Shown: piece after piece, positions 50,306-60,011 of the stretch
Position numbering within the stretch: the first letter of the stretch is position 1
Layout: every line of letters begins with the position of its first letter
Source of the DNA: Buchnera aphidicola (Macrosiphum euphorbiae)
GTDB taxonomy: Bacteria > Pseudomonadota > Gammaproteobacteria > Enterobacterales > Enterobacteriaceae
Length of the DNA stretch: 64,000 nt
Direction of reading: 5' to 3'
NCBI RefSeq assembly: GCF_005237295.1
Contig: NZ_CP033006.1
Span: 434,001 to 498,000, forward strand
Position numbers and translations under genes: made by a program
The notes under the pieces: generated by a model
The model's database searches: none
Told to the model about the DNA's origin: nothing
Seen by the model: only the letters and a program-made list of their open reading frames with translations

Positions 50306-51625
50306 ATGAAATATATATATATAAAAACTTGGGGTTGTCAAATGAATGAATACGATTCATCTATGATAGCTACTTTGTTGCAAAAAAAAAATAAATACCT
50401 GCTTACTGAATCAGCAAACAACGCTGATATCTTAATATTGAATACTTGTTCTATAAGAGAAAAAGCTCAAGAAAAAGTTTTTCATCAACTTGGAAGATGG
50501 AAAAAAATAAAAAATAACAACCCAAAAGTCATTATTGCTGTAGGAGGTTGTGTAGCAACTCAAGAAGGGCAAGAAATTTTTAAAAGAGCAAATTATGTAG
50601 ATATCATATTTGGAACTCAAACTTTACATAGATTACCAAAAATGATTTCTGAAGTAGAAAAAAAACATAAATTATCTATTGATATCAGCTTTCCTAAATT
50701 AGAAAAATTTAAATATGCTTTAAAACCTAAAAATACAGGATATACAGCAAACGTTTCCATTATGGAGGGATGTAATAAATACTGCTCATTTTGTGTAGTG
50801 CCATATACAAGAGGAAGTGAAATCAGTCGTCCATGTGATGAAGTTTTGTTTGAAATATCAATTTTAGCAAAACAAGGAGTAAGAGAAATTAATTTATTAG
50901 GACAAAATGTTAATGCATATCAAGGTCCAACTTTTAATGGAAAAATTTGTTACTTCTCAGAATTAATAAGATTAGTCGCAGAAATAGATGGCATTGATAG
51001 AATTCGTTTTATTACTAGTAATCCACTAGAATTTACGGATGATATTATCGAAGTATATCAAGACACACCAAAACTGGTTAGTTTTCTACATCTTCCTGTA
51101 CAAAGTGGTTCTAACAAAATCCTTAATTTAATGAAGCGTTCCTATACAGTAGAAGATTATGAATCTATTATTAAAAAACTAATCATTGCTAGACCTAATA
51201 TTCAAATTAGTTCTGATTTTATTGTAGGTTTTCCCGGAGAGTCTGAAATAGACTTTCAAAAAACTATGAACTTTATAAAAAATATCAATTTTGATATGAG
51301 TTTTAGTTTCATATATTCTAATCGACCTGGAACACCATCTTCTAAAATGAAGGATAATCTTGATATAAAAGAAAAAAAAAGACGTTTATATCTTTTACAA
51401 GATCGTATAAATATACAAACACTTTTATGGAGTAGGAAAATGTTTGGAAGCATACAGTCTATTTTAGTAGAAGGTGTCTCTAATAAAAATATTATGAACT
51501 TATATGGCCGGACGGAAAACAATAGAATTGTTACTTTTAAAGGTTCATCTAAAATGATCGGACAATTTGTTAATGTAAAAATTAAAAAAGTACATACACA
51601 CTCACTAAAAGGTGAATTATTTTAA
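50306..51625 (+). CDS. miaB: tRNA-2-methylthio-N6-dimethylallyladenosine synthase
   Basis: MiaB is a radical-SAM enzyme that methylthiolates i6A37 of tRNAs reading UNN codons. The N-terminal cluster Cys residues are at 11, 48 and 82 and the radical-SAM triad is C156, C160 and C163 in [22 protein letters not shown] domain ends the protein. 439 residues against 474; the E. coli C-terminal tail is lost. In E. coli phoH-like ybeZ lies between miaB and ybeY; here it is missing. Confidence 0.97.
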   Translation: MKYIYIKTWGCQMNEYDSSMIATLLQKKNKYLLTESANNADILILNTCSIREKAQEKVFHQLGRWKKIKNNNPKVIIAVGGCVATQEGQEIFKRANYVDIIFGTQTLHRLPKMISEVEKKHKLSIDISFPKLEKFKYALKPKNTGYTANVSIMEGCNKYCSFCVVPYTRGSEISRPCDEVLFEISILAKQGVREINLLGQNVNAYQGPTFNGKICYFSELIRLVAEIDGIDRIRFITSNPLEFTDDIIEVYQDTPKLVSFLHLPVQSGSNKILNLMKRSYTVEDYESIIKKLIIARPNIQISSDFIVGFPGESEIDFQKTMNFIKNINFDMSFSFIYSNRPGTPSSKMKDNLDIKEKKRRLYLLQDRINIQTLLWSRKMFGSIQSILVEGVSNKNIMNLYGRTENNRIVTFKGSSKMIGQFVNVKIKKVHTHSLKGELF

Positions 51626-51645
51626 AAATAATTTAATTAAGATCC

Positions 51646-52112
51646 ATGAAAAATATTATTTTAAATCTTCAAAATTGTTGTAAGAGAAGTAAAAACATAC
51701 CAAAAAAATCATATTTTAAAAAATGGATAAAAAAAGTTTTATATAAAAAAAAAATATTAATATAATCACGATACGAATCGTAGACGAATTAGAAATTAAA
51801 ATATTGAATTTTACTTATAGAAAAAAAAATAAACCTACAAATATTTTATCATTTCCTTGCAATCAATTTATTAAACGTAATCATAAATTATTAGGAGATT
51901 TAGTATTATGTAAAAAAATAATAGAAAAAGAATCTTTAAAATATGACAAATTATTAGAATCACACTGGGCTCATATAACAATACATGGAACACTACATTT
52001 GTTAGGATATGATCATCAAAATAATCAAGAAACAGATATTATGGAAAAAATTGAAAATAAAATAATGCTGTCTTTGAATTATAAGCAACCACATATTTTA
52101 AAAAATTATTAA
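51646..52112 (+). pseudogene. ybeY: endoribonuclease YbeY, frame broken at an A10 tract
   Basis: YbeY is a zinc-dependent rRNA maturation and quality-control RNase. The N-terminal 36 codons (ATG 51646, MKNIILNLQNCC, YFKKWIKKVLY) run into TAA at 51763-51765. The rest (ITIRIVDELEIKILNFTYR, KPTNILSFP, HWAHITIHGTLHLLGYDH with the zinc His residues) is in another frame that is closed upstream by TAA at 51744-51746. Only the A10 run at 51745-51754 lies in the overlap. One added A gives 155 residues, the E. coli length. Starting at ATG 51804 would yield 102 residues without the N-terminal fold. The catalytic core shows no decay, so the gene may be rescued by slippage. Confidence 0.88.
51745..51754 (+). 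repeat. A10 homopolymer at the ybeY frame break
   Basis: Ten A residues follow TTTTATAT. This is the only place where the two ybeY frames can be joined, because each is closed by a stop codon just on the other side. Confidence 0.9.
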
Positions 52113-52192
52113 TCTTTTATAAAAAATATTTTAACTCAGGCATTTCTACAATAGAATAGTAGAACATATTTCAAAATAGATAATCCAATACT

Positions 52193-53077
52193 ATGAGTAA
52201 TAAGCATTTACAAAATTGTGATAAAATAAATAGAAAAGGGTTTTTTTCTATTCTATTAAATCAAATTTTCCATGATGAACCTAAAAATAGAGAAGAACTA
52301 TTAGTATTAATTCGAGATTCAGAACAAAACGAACTAATTGATCAAGATACTTGCGATATGTTAGAAGGAGTTATGCATATCGTCAAAAAAAGAATAAAAG
52401 AAATTATGATTCCAAGAACACAGATGGTAACATTAAAATTAAATTATAATTTAAATAAATGTCTTGATATCATCATTGAATCCGCACATTCACGTTTTCC
52501 AGTTATGAGTAGTGATAATAATTATGTTGAAGGATTTTTAATCGCTAAAGATTTATTACCATTTATGCAAAATTCAACAAATGTTTTTTTTATAAAAAAT
52601 ATATTACGACCTGCTGTTGTAGTTCCAGAAAGTAAATATGTAGATAGAATGTTAAAAGAATTTCGTTCAAAAAGAAATCATATGGCTATAGTAATCGATG
52701 AATTTGGAGCGGTTTCAGGTCTGGTTACTATAGAAGATATACTTGAATTAATAGTTGGAGAAATTGAAGACGAATATGATGATGAAGAAACATTAAATAT
52801 TAGAAAATTGCAAAAATGTACATTTTCTATCAGAGCACTTACAGAAATAAAAGAATTTAACGAAACTTTTAATACTAATTTTAGTGATAAAGAAGTAGAT
52901 ACTATAGGAGGATTAGTTATGAAAGAATTCGGTCATTTACCAAGTCGTGGTGAAAGCATCAATATTGATGGATATTCTTTTAAAATTTCTATAGCAGACA
53001 GCAGAAAAGTTATACAAATACATGTAACGATCCCAGAAAATAAAATACCAGTTCTAATAGATACAAAAAAAAACTAA
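52193..53077 (+). CDS. corC: CorC/YbeX, CBS-domain protein
   Basis: A cytoplasmic protein with two CBS domains and a C-terminal CorC/HlyC domain; linked to Mg/Co homeostasis and ribosome function in E. coli. 294 residues against 292. MIPRTQMVTL, SAHSRFPVMSSDNN, HMAIVIDEFGAVSGLVTIED and IVGEIEDEYDDEE are characteristic. In E. coli lnt follows; here it is absent and leuS comes next. The exact molecular role is uncertain even in E. coli. Confidence 0.96.
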   Translation: MSNKHLQNCDKINRKGFFSILLNQIFHDEPKNREELLVLIRDSEQNELIDQDTCDMLEGVMHIVKKRIKEIMIPRTQMVTLKLNYNLNKCLDIIIESAHSRFPVMSSDNNYVEGFLIAKDLLPFMQNSTNVFFIKNILRPAVVVPESKYVDRMLKEFRSKRNHMAIVIDEFGAVSGLVTIEDILELIVGEIEDEYDDEETLNIRKLQKCTFSIRALTEIKEFNETFNTNFSDKEVDTIGGLVMKEFGHLPSRGESINIDGYSFKISIADSRKVIQIHVTIPENKIPVLIDTKKN

Positions 53078-53164
53078 TTTTTTAAATTCAAATAAAAAAA
53101 TAAAATGATTTTTTAATTGATATTAAAAGTATTATATTGATTAAATATTTTTTCAGGGAAAAAT

Positions 53165-55744
53165 ATGGAACAAGAATATTCACCAAAAAAAATAGAACTA
53201 TATGTACAGGAATATTGGAAAAAAAATAAAACTTTTGAAGTCAAAGAAGATTTAAAAAAAGAAAAATATTATTGTCTTCCTATGCTCCCATATCCTTCTG
53301 GAAAATTACATATGGGTCATGTTAGAAATTATACCGTTAGCGATGTTATTGCACGATATCAAAGAATGATAGGTAAAAATGTTTTGCAACCAATGGGTTG
53401 GGATGCTTTTGGTTTGCCTGCTGAAGAAGCAGCTATAAAAAGTAACACAAGTCCACTTTCATGGACTAAGAAAAACATAAAATACATGAAAAAGCAACTT
53501 CAATCGCTAGGTTTTAGTTATGATTGGAGTCGTGAAATCACTACGTGTAATGCGGAATATTATCATTGGGAACAATGGTTTTTTATTAAATTATATGAAA
53601 AAAAACTAGTTTATAAAAAAAATAGTTTAGTTAATTGGTGTTCTTATGATAAAACTGTTTTAGCAAATGAACAAGTTATTGATGGTTGTTGTTGGAGATG
53701 TCAAAATCAGATAATAATAAAAAAAATTCCACAATGGTTTATAAAAATAAGACATTATGCTGAATCTTTATATCAAGATTTAAAAAAATTAACTCATTGG
53801 CCTGAAAACGTAAAAAACATGCAACGAAATTGGATTGGACGAGTAAAAGGATTTCAAATAAAATTAAATGTTTTTAACACTTCTCAAAAAATAAAAGTAT
53901 TTACTAACAGATTAGATCTTATAATGGGTGTCACATATATTTCAATATCTATTTGCCACAAATTATCTCTTAATTTATCTAAAAAAAATCAAATAATTGA
54001 AAGATTTATAAAAAAATATCAATGTATCTCGCAAGAAGAACTAAAAACTGTTAAATATATAGGAATTAATACAAATCTATTTGTTATTCATCCTATTACA
54101 GAAAAAAAAATACCAATTTGGATTTCAAATTTTATTCTAAAAGAATATGGTACAAATGCAGTTCTATCTATTCCTGGACATAATGAACACGATTGGAATT
54201 TTGCAGTTAAAAATAATCTCAAAATTAAATATGTCGTTCTAAATCCTAATCATCAAAAATATAATGCACATAGTTCTTTTATAGATATAAAAGGAATATT
54301 ATTTAATTCTAACGAATTTAATGGATTGAATTCTAAAGATAGTAGTGAAAAAATAAAAAATATACTGTTCCAAAAGAAAATATTAAAAGAAAAAATCAAT
54401 TATAAATTGCAAGACTGGTGTGTATCAAGACAGCGCTATTGGGGAGCCCCTATTCCAATGGCAACATTAAAAAATGGAAAAATATTATCAATACCAGAAG
54501 ATGAACTACCTGTAGTTTTACCAACAATTGAACAAAATATAGATTCATTAAAAAAGTCTATTAATCCCAATTCTAATTGGGCTAAAATTTTCATCAATAA
54601 TAAAAGTGCTATTAGAGAAACCGATACTTTTGATACGTTTATGGAATCATCTTGGTACTACGCAAGGTATACTTGTCCAAATTTTAATACAGGCATGATT
54701 GATTTAATGGCATCAAAATATTGGCTACCTGTCGATCAATATATTGGTGGAATAGAGCATGCAATTATGCATTTAATGTATTTTAGGTTTTATCATAAAT
54801 TACTGCGTGATTTCAAATTAGTTGATTCAGATGAACCTGTAAAAAATTTATTATGTCAAGGCATGGTTCTTTCTGAAGCTTTTTATGAAATTGATAAAAA
54901 CTTACGACGCAATTGGATTCACTCATCATCTGTTTTGATAGAACGTAATTCAAAAGGAGAAATTATTAAATCATACAATAAAAAAGGAAAAGAGTTATTT
55001 TATGCAGGAATGATTAAAATGTCTAAATCAAAAAACAATGGAATTGAACCGGAATTAATGATTCAACGTTATGGAGCTGATACAATTCGTTTGTTTATTA
55101 TGTTTTCTGCTCCTGTAGAATCTTCATTAGAATGGAAAGAATCTGGTGTGAAGGGAGTACATCGTTTTTTAAAAAAACTTTGGAAGATAATATATAATTA
55201 TATTGACATAAAAAATACACATCACAAAATGAATTTTAATCTTTTAAATTATCAACAAAGTCACTTACGCTGCCAATTACATAAAACTATTTCTAAAGTT
55301 ACTGACGATATAAGTCGTCGAAAAACATTTAATACTGCCATTTCTGCAATTATGGAATTAGTAAATGAATTAGCAAAAGCTCCGATAAAAGAAGAACAAG
55401 ATAAATCTATTATGCGAGAATCTTTAATTTGTATAATTAAAATGCTCTATCCATTTACACCTCATTTTTGTTTTTTTGTTTGGAAATATTTTTATGAAAA
55501 TAAAACAATTGATGATGAAAAATGGCCTGTCTTTACAGAAAATATTTTATTGAAAAAATATAATGTTATTATTGCTCAAATTAATGGAAAAACACGGTGT
55601 ACTATAAAAATACCTAATAACTTAAATAAAGAAGAAGTATTTTTACAGATAAAAAGTGAACCTATAATAAAAAAATATTTAAAAAATGTTAATATAAAAA
55701 AAATAATATATATTCCTAAAAAAATAATAAATTTTGTAATTTAA
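53165..55744 (+). CDS. leuS: leucyl-tRNA synthetase with degenerate editing site
   Basis: It charges tRNA-Leu. The 859 residues match E. coli (860) and the synthetic site is intact: HIGH-type YPSGKLHMGHVRNY, ETDTFDTFMESSWYYARYT and KMSKS in IKMSKSKNNGIEPE. In the CP1 editing domain the threonine-rich motif TTRPDT of E. coli (247-252) reads TNRLDL at the same numbers (53903-53920), so Thr248 and the pocket Thr252 are replaced by Asn and Leu; GTGAV reads GTNAV and HDQRD reads HNEHD (54179-54193), with the last Asp kept. Charging should work, post-transfer editing probably not. corC is upstream and holA downstream. Confidence 0.97.
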   Translation: MEQEYSPKKIELYVQEYWKKNKTFEVKEDLKKEKYYCLPMLPYPSGKLHMGHVRNYTVSDVIARYQRMIGKNVLQPMGWDAFGLPAEEAAIKSNTSPLSWTKKNIKYMKKQLQSLGFSYDWSREITTCNAEYYHWEQWFFIKLYEKKLVYKKNSLVNWCSYDKTVLANEQVIDGCCWRCQNQIIIKKIPQWFIKIRHYAESLYQDLKKLTHWPENVKNMQRNWIGRVKGFQIKLNVFNTSQKIKVFTNRLDLIMGVTYISISICHKLSLNLSKKNQIIERFIKKYQCISQEELKTVKYIGINTNLFVIHPITEKKIPIWISNFILKEYGTNAVLSIPGHNEHDWNFAVKNNLKIKYVVLNPNHQKYNAHSSFIDIKGILFNSNEFNGLNSKDSSEKIKNILFQKKILKEKINYKLQDWCVSRQRYWGAPIPMATLKNGKILSIPEDELPVVLPTIEQNIDSLKKSINPNSNWAKIFINNKSAIRETDTFDTFMESSWYYARYTCPNFNTGMIDLMASKYWLPVDQYIGGIEHAIMHLMYFRFYHKLLRDFKLVDSDEPVKNLLCQGMVLSEAFYEIDKNLRRNWIHSSSVLIERNSKGEIIKSYNKKGKELFYAGMIKMSKSKNNGIEPELMIQRYGADTIRLFIMFSAPVESSLEWKESGVKGVHRFLKKLWKIIYNYIDIKNTHHKMNFNLLNYQQSHLRCQLHKTISKVTDDISRRKTFNTAISAIMELVNELAKAPIKEEQDKSIMRESLICIIKMLYPFTPHFCFFVWKYFYENKTIDDEKWPVFTENILLKKYNVIIAQINGKTRCTIKIPNNLNKEEVFLQIKSEPIIKKYLKNVNIKKIIYIPKKIINFVI

Positions 55745-55783
55745 CATTAAAAATATATTTTTAAAGATATTACTATTGCCTAT

Positions 55784-56779
55784 ATGAAAAGTATAAGTCC
55801 AGATGAACTAAAAAAAACATTAATAAAAAAATTAAATTATTTTTATATTTTTTTAGGGGAAGATATTTTTTTATCAGAAAGAAATCAAGATTTAATATTA
55901 AATTTTGCATATCAAAAAGGATTTTTAGAAAAAGTTATAATCAATATAGAAAAAGATAAAGATTACAAAAAAATCAATTTTTTCTATAAAAGTAAAAATT
56001 TATTTTTTAAAAAAACAACCTTAATAATTAATTTTATCATAAAAAAATTAAATGTTTTTATGGTTGAAAATATTTATAAAACATTTTCTTTATTAGATTC
56101 AGATATTTTAATAATATTAAAATTTAATCATTTATCTCATTTTATCGAAAAAAACAAATTGCTCGATAAATTTAAAGAATTTCATATAGTTTCTTGTTTT
56201 ACACCATATAATTTACGTTTTATTAATTGGATTAAATATGAAATACGAGAAAAAAATATAAATATAGAAGAAAAAGCATTTTCTTTGTTATGTAAGTATT
56301 ATGAAGGAAATACTTTATTTATATACAAAATTCTAGATATACTATATATAACATGGCCTAATACTTATATTACAACAGAAAAAATAAAAAAAATTATTAT
56401 TGACTTTTTCGATTTATCTCCATTACATTGGGTTAATTCTATCTTTCAAGGTCAAATAGAAAAAGCTATTTATATACTAAAAATTTTTTATAAAAAAAAA
56501 TATAATCATCTTATTTTAGTACGTGCTTTGCAAAAAGATTTATTAAAATTAATTTCTATTAAACGTGAAAAAAAAATAAATATACATGCACAATTGAGAC
56601 AACATAACATTTGGTATACAAGATATAAATTTTTTATAAGTGCTTTTGAAAAAATGAACAATGATAAATTATTAAGAGCAATTCAAATTCTTGTAAAAAT
56701 AGAAATAAATATCAAAAAAAAATATAATAATAATATCTGGAATCAATTGCAAGAATTAACTTTAATATTATGTGAATAA
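55784..56779 (+). CDS. holA: DNA polymerase III delta subunit
   Basis: Delta opens the beta clamp as part of the clamp loader. The 331 residues (E. coli 343) are divergent but collinear: FLGEDIFLSERNQDLI near the start, YYEGNTLFIYKILDILYITWP, LSPLHWVNSIFQG, and ALQKDLLKLISIKRE. In E. coli holA and nadD also follow leuS, with lptE between; lptE is missing here. Overlapping spacing to nadD is 25 bases. Confidence 0.93.
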   Translation: MKSISPDELKKTLIKKLNYFYIFLGEDIFLSERNQDLILNFAYQKGFLEKVIINIEKDKDYKKINFFYKSKNLFFKKTTLIINFIIKKLNVFMVENIYKTFSLLDSDILIILKFNHLSHFIEKNKLLDKFKEFHIVSCFTPYNLRFINWIKYEIREKNINIEEKAFSLLCKYYEGNTLFIYKILDILYITWPNTYITTEKIKKIIIDFFDLSPLHWVNSIFQGQIEKAIYILKIFYKKKYNHLILVRALQKDLLKLISIKREKKINIHAQLRQHNIWYTRYKFFISAFEKMNNDKLLRAIQILVKIEINIKKKYNNNIWNQLQELTLILCE

Positions 56780-56804
56780 TATTTCACATTTGAATAAATA
56801 AAAA

Positions 56805-57449
56805 ATGAAAAAATTATATGTAGTTTTTGGTGGGAATTTTGATCCTATTCATTATGGACATATTTATTCAGCAGAAAAATTAGCAAAAGAAATCTCTATA
56901 GAAAAAATAATATTTTTACCAAACAATTATCCTCCGCATCGAGATAGAACTAAAACATCTATAATAGATAAAATAAAAATGATTAAACTTGCTATTCATA
57001 ATAATCCTTTATTTCAAATAAGTTATTTAGAAACAAAAAAAAATCATTTTTTTTATACTATAGACACATTAAAAAAAATTAGAGAAGAAATAAGTTATTT
57101 AAGACCTTTGTGCTTTATAATGGGAGAAGATAACTTACAAAAATTCTATCTTTGGAAAGATTGGAAAAAAATATTATTATATTCTCACTTGTTAATTTAT
57201 CCTCGAGAACATAAAAAAAATAATCATAATAATGAATTTAAAAAATGGATTGATTTTCATACCGTATATGATTTAAATTTATTACATAAGAAACCATTTG
57301 GTTTAATTTATTTTTCACACGGTTCTTCTATTAATGTTTCTTCTAGTAGAATAAGGAAAAATTATTCTATCGGTAAAAGTTCTTATACACTTTTACCATC
57401 TATTGTAAATAATTATATTTTATCAAAAAAATTATATCATAATGATTGA
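56805..57449 (+). CDS. nadD: nicotinate-nucleotide adenylyltransferase
   Basis: It adenylates nicotinate mononucleotide in NAD synthesis. The 214 residues (E. coli 213) contain the nucleotidyltransferase HxGH motif in FGGNFDPIHYGH, FLPNNYPPHRD, MGEDNLQKFYLWKDW and the C-terminal SSSRIRK. It follows holA as in E. coli. Confidence 0.97.
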   Translation: MKKLYVVFGGNFDPIHYGHIYSAEKLAKEISIEKIIFLPNNYPPHRDRTKTSIIDKIKMIKLAIHNNPLFQISYLETKKNHFFYTIDTLKKIREEISYLRPLCFIMGEDNLQKFYLWKDWKKILLYSHLLIYPREHKKNNHNNEFKKWIDFHTVYDLNLLHKKPFGLIYFSHGSSINVSSSRIRKNYSIGKSSYTLLPSIVNNYILSKKLYHND

Positions 57450-57505
57450 TGATCCTATGAATTCTTTGATTTTTTGTAATACTTAAAAAAAATTTAATTT
57501 GGAAC

Positions 57506-57751
57506 ATGTTTGATGAAAAAATGAAAAAAAAAATTATATTGAATTTAATTGGACTACGATGTCCAGAACCAATTATGATAATAAGAAAAACGCTTCGTAA
57601 TATGAAAAAAAATGAAAAAATATTAGTTTTATCAGATGATCCAACAACTAAAAGAGATATTCCAAGTTTTTGTTATTTTATGGAACATCAGTTGTTAAAA
57701 AATGAAATAAAAATCAAACCTTATCGTTATTTATTAAAAAAAGGATTATAA
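57506..57751 (+). CDS. tusA: sulfur carrier protein TusA
   Basis: TusA takes persulfide sulfur from IscS and passes it to TusBCD for 2-thiolation of tRNA wobble uridines. The 81 residues equal E. coli. The catalytic Cys is in [27 protein letters not shown] and PYRYLLKKG follow. It converges on asd, which lies near tusA (yhhP) and yhgN in the E. coli chromosome too. Confidence 0.97.
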   Translation: MFDEKMKKKIILNLIGLRCPEPIMIIRKTLRNMKKNEKILVLSDDPTTKRDIPSFCYFMEHQLLKNEIKIKPYRYLLKKGL

Positions 57752-57783
57752 ATTTTAAAAATATTTCTTATATAGACTAAACG

Positions 57784-57847
57784 TTTAATATATACACTTC
57801 AAATTTAATATATAATAATTATATATAAATATAGTGTATATATTAAA
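57784..57847. repeat. 15-base-pair inverted repeat between convergent tusA and asd
   Basis: TTTAATATATACACT (57784-57798) and AGTGTATATATTAAA (57833-57847) are perfect reverse complements separated by 34 bases that can fold further. A second short stem, TTCTA (57852-57856) with TAGAA (57867-57871), is followed on the minus strand by GTTTTTT and may be the asd terminator. Confidence 0.6.
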
Positions 57848-57877
57848 AAACTTCTATTTTTCTAAGTAGAAAATATA

Positions 57878-58990
57878 TTATAAATTAATTAGTATATTCA
57901 ACATTCTTCTTAAAGGTTCTGCAGCACCCCATAAAAGTTGATCTCCAACAGTAAAAGCAGATAAATATTTTTTTCCCATATTCAATTTTCTTAAACGACC
58001 TATTGGTATATTTAATGTATCAGTCACAGAAGACGGAGTTAATTTTAACAATGTATCTTGTATATTATTTGGAACAACATTAACCCATTCATTATGATTT
58101 CCAATTATTTCTTCAACATTTTTTAAAGAAAGATCTTTCTTTAATTTAATAACAAATGCTTGACTATGACAACGAAGTGAACCAATTCGGACACATATAC
58201 CATCAATTAAAATTTGATTTGTAGTTCCTAAAATTTTATTGGTTTCAGATTGACCTTTCCATTCTTCTCGACTTTGACCATTACTCATTTTTATATCGAT
58301 CCAAGGTATTAAGCTACCAGCCAAGGGAACAGAAAATTTTTCTACAGGAAAATTAAAATTGCGAGATATTTCAGTTACTTTACGTTCAATACTTAAAATT
58401 GAAAGAGAATTGTTTAATAAATCTTTTTCTACAACGTTATATAACCTACCCATTTGATTTAACAACTCTATCATATGACGCGCACCTGCACCAGATGCTG
58501 CTTGATAGGTAGACACAGAAATCCACTCGACTAATTCTTTTTTAAATAAACCTCCTAAAGACATTAGCATCAAACTAACAGTACAGTTACCTCCTATAAA
58601 AGTTTTAATTCCCTTCTTTATAGAATTTTGTATAAGGTCATAATTCACTGGATCTAATATGATCACAGAATCATTTTTCATTCGTAAATTAGAAGCAGCA
58701 TCTATCCAATAACCTTCCCAACCATTCTTTCGTAATTTTAAATAAACCTCTTCAGTATACGTTCCTCCTTGACATGTAATTATAATATCCATGTCCTTTA
58801 ATACATCAAAATCATAAGCATCTTCTAAAATATTGTGTGATATATTATTTAATAAAGGACTTTTTTGACCAAATTGAGACGTTGAAAAAAATACGGGTTC
58901 AATTTTCGAAAAATCATTTTCTTCTTGCATTCTTTTCAATAAAACTGATCCGACCATTCCACGCCAACCGACTAAACCCACAGTTTTCAT
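57878..58990 (-). CDS. asd: aspartate-semialdehyde dehydrogenase
   Basis: It reduces aspartyl phosphate to aspartate semialdehyde, the branch point to Lys/diaminopimelate, Thr and Met. I start at ATG 58990, [18 protein letters not shown], which aligns with E. coli; ATG 58993 and 59011 are also in frame. The 370 residues (E. coli 367) contain the catalytic Cys in [22 protein letters not shown] and RCHSQAF. It is upstream of lysA in the lysine pathway and supplies cell-wall diaminopimelate. Confidence 0.97.
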   Translation of the reverse strand: MKTVGLVGWRGMVGSVLLKRMQEENDFSKIEPVFFSTSQFGQKSPLLNNISHNILEDAYDFDVLKDMDIIITCQGGTYTEEVYLKLRKNGWEGYWIDAASNLRMKNDSVIILDPVNYDLIQNSIKKGIKTFIGGNCTVSLMLMSLGGLFKKELVEWISVSTYQAASGAGARHMIELLNQMGRLYNVVEKDLLNNSLSILSIERKVTEISRNFNFPVEKFSVPLAGSLIPWIDIKMSNGQSREEWKGQSETNKILGTTNQILIDGICVRIGSLRCHSQAFVIKLKKDLSLKNVEEIIGNHNEWVNVVPNNIQDTLLKLTPSSVTDTLNIPIGRLRKLNMGKKYLSAFTVGDQLLWGAAEPLRRMLNILINL

Positions 58991-59292
58991 CATTAATAAA
59001 TACACGGACAATTTATATTAACAGTAATATTTATTAAAATTAATAATAAATACAGTTAAAGCAAACGTTTTCCGGCTCCTAAAAAAAATTAATAAAAGAA
59101 TATTAATTAATAATTATAAATTTCATGTAAGAAAAATATATACTCTCTAAAGATATGAAAAATTTTTAACAAGAATATTAAAATAGAAAATTCTATTTTA
59201 ATTTTAAATATACTATAAAATCATAATTTTATATTAGAAAAAATATTTTAGATCAAAAATAGCATAACTTTAAAAGGATATAATAGATTAAA

Positions 59293-59886
59293 ATGACTGA
59301 AATAATCTCTACAACCATATTACTAATTCTAATTATGGATCCTTTAGGAAATCTTCCGATATTCATGACAATATTAAAACACCTAGAAGCAAAACGACGA
59401 AGAATTGTAGTTATACGTGAAATGATTATAGCATTAATTGTTATGCTATTATTCTTATTTGTTGGCGAAAAAATACTTATAATTCTGAATTTAAAAACTG
59501 AAACTGTTTCAATATCTGGAGGCATTATTTTATTTTTAATTGCTATTAAAATGATCTTTCCTTCTGAAGATAATAATAGTAATGAAGTTTCTGCATATGA
59601 AGAACCTTTTTTAGTTCCTTTAGCTATTCCATTAGTTGCAGGACCATCTTTATTAGCAACATTAATGTTACTGTCACATCAATATTTACATCATATGTTT
59701 TACTTAGTCGGATCATTACTAATTGCATGGTGCTTTACCGTTATAATATTATTATTATCCGGTTTATTTTTAAAATTATTTGGTTCAAAAGGTGTCAATG
59801 CTTTAGAACGTCTTATGGGTTTAGTTTTAATTATGCTTTCTACTCAAATGTTTCTTGATGGAATCAAAGCATGGTTTAAAAATTAG
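59293..59886 (+). CDS. yhgN: MarC-family inner-membrane protein YhgN
   Basis: The 197 residues equal E. coli YhgN. Six hydrophobic segments are visible (for example TTILLILIMDPLG, ALIVMLLFLFVG, GGIILFLIAIKMI). PLGNLPIFM, FLVPLAIPLVAGP and NALERLMGL are family signatures. The transported substrate is not established; MarC proteins are no longer thought to be drug exporters. In E. coli it is next to asd, and the same neighbourhood holds here. Confidence 0.94.
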   Translation: MTEIISTTILLILIMDPLGNLPIFMTILKHLEAKRRRIVVIREMIIALIVMLLFLFVGEKILIILNLKTETVSISGGIILFLIAIKMIFPSEDNNSNEVSAYEEPFLVPLAIPLVAGPSLLATLMLLSHQYLHHMFYLVGSLLIAWCFTVIILLLSGLFLKLFGSKGVNALERLMGLVLIMLSTQMFLDGIKAWFKN

Positions 59887-59905
59887 AATATATTTTTTCT
59901 TTAAG

Positions 59906-59932
59906 AACCTGTTATTAGCAGAATAACAGGTT
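59906..59932 (+). terminator. 11-base-pair hairpin after yhgN
   Basis: AACCTGTTATT (59906-59916) and AATAACAGGTT (59922-59932) pair perfectly around AGCAG, 20 bases after the yhgN stop and 80 bases before pgk. AAAATAAG follows, so there is no T-run. It is a terminator candidate or part of the pgk leader. Confidence 0.55.
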
Positions 59933-60011
59933 AAAATAAGCATTTGAAAGAAAATATAAAATAGATTAAAAAGAATCAATTGTATACAAATTAATACAAA
60001 AAGGCATTATC

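Noticed and set aside
59253-59525. 90-codon open frame opposite the start of yhgN
   Set aside because: Mirror of the yhgN membrane segments; yhgN matches E. coli over its full length.
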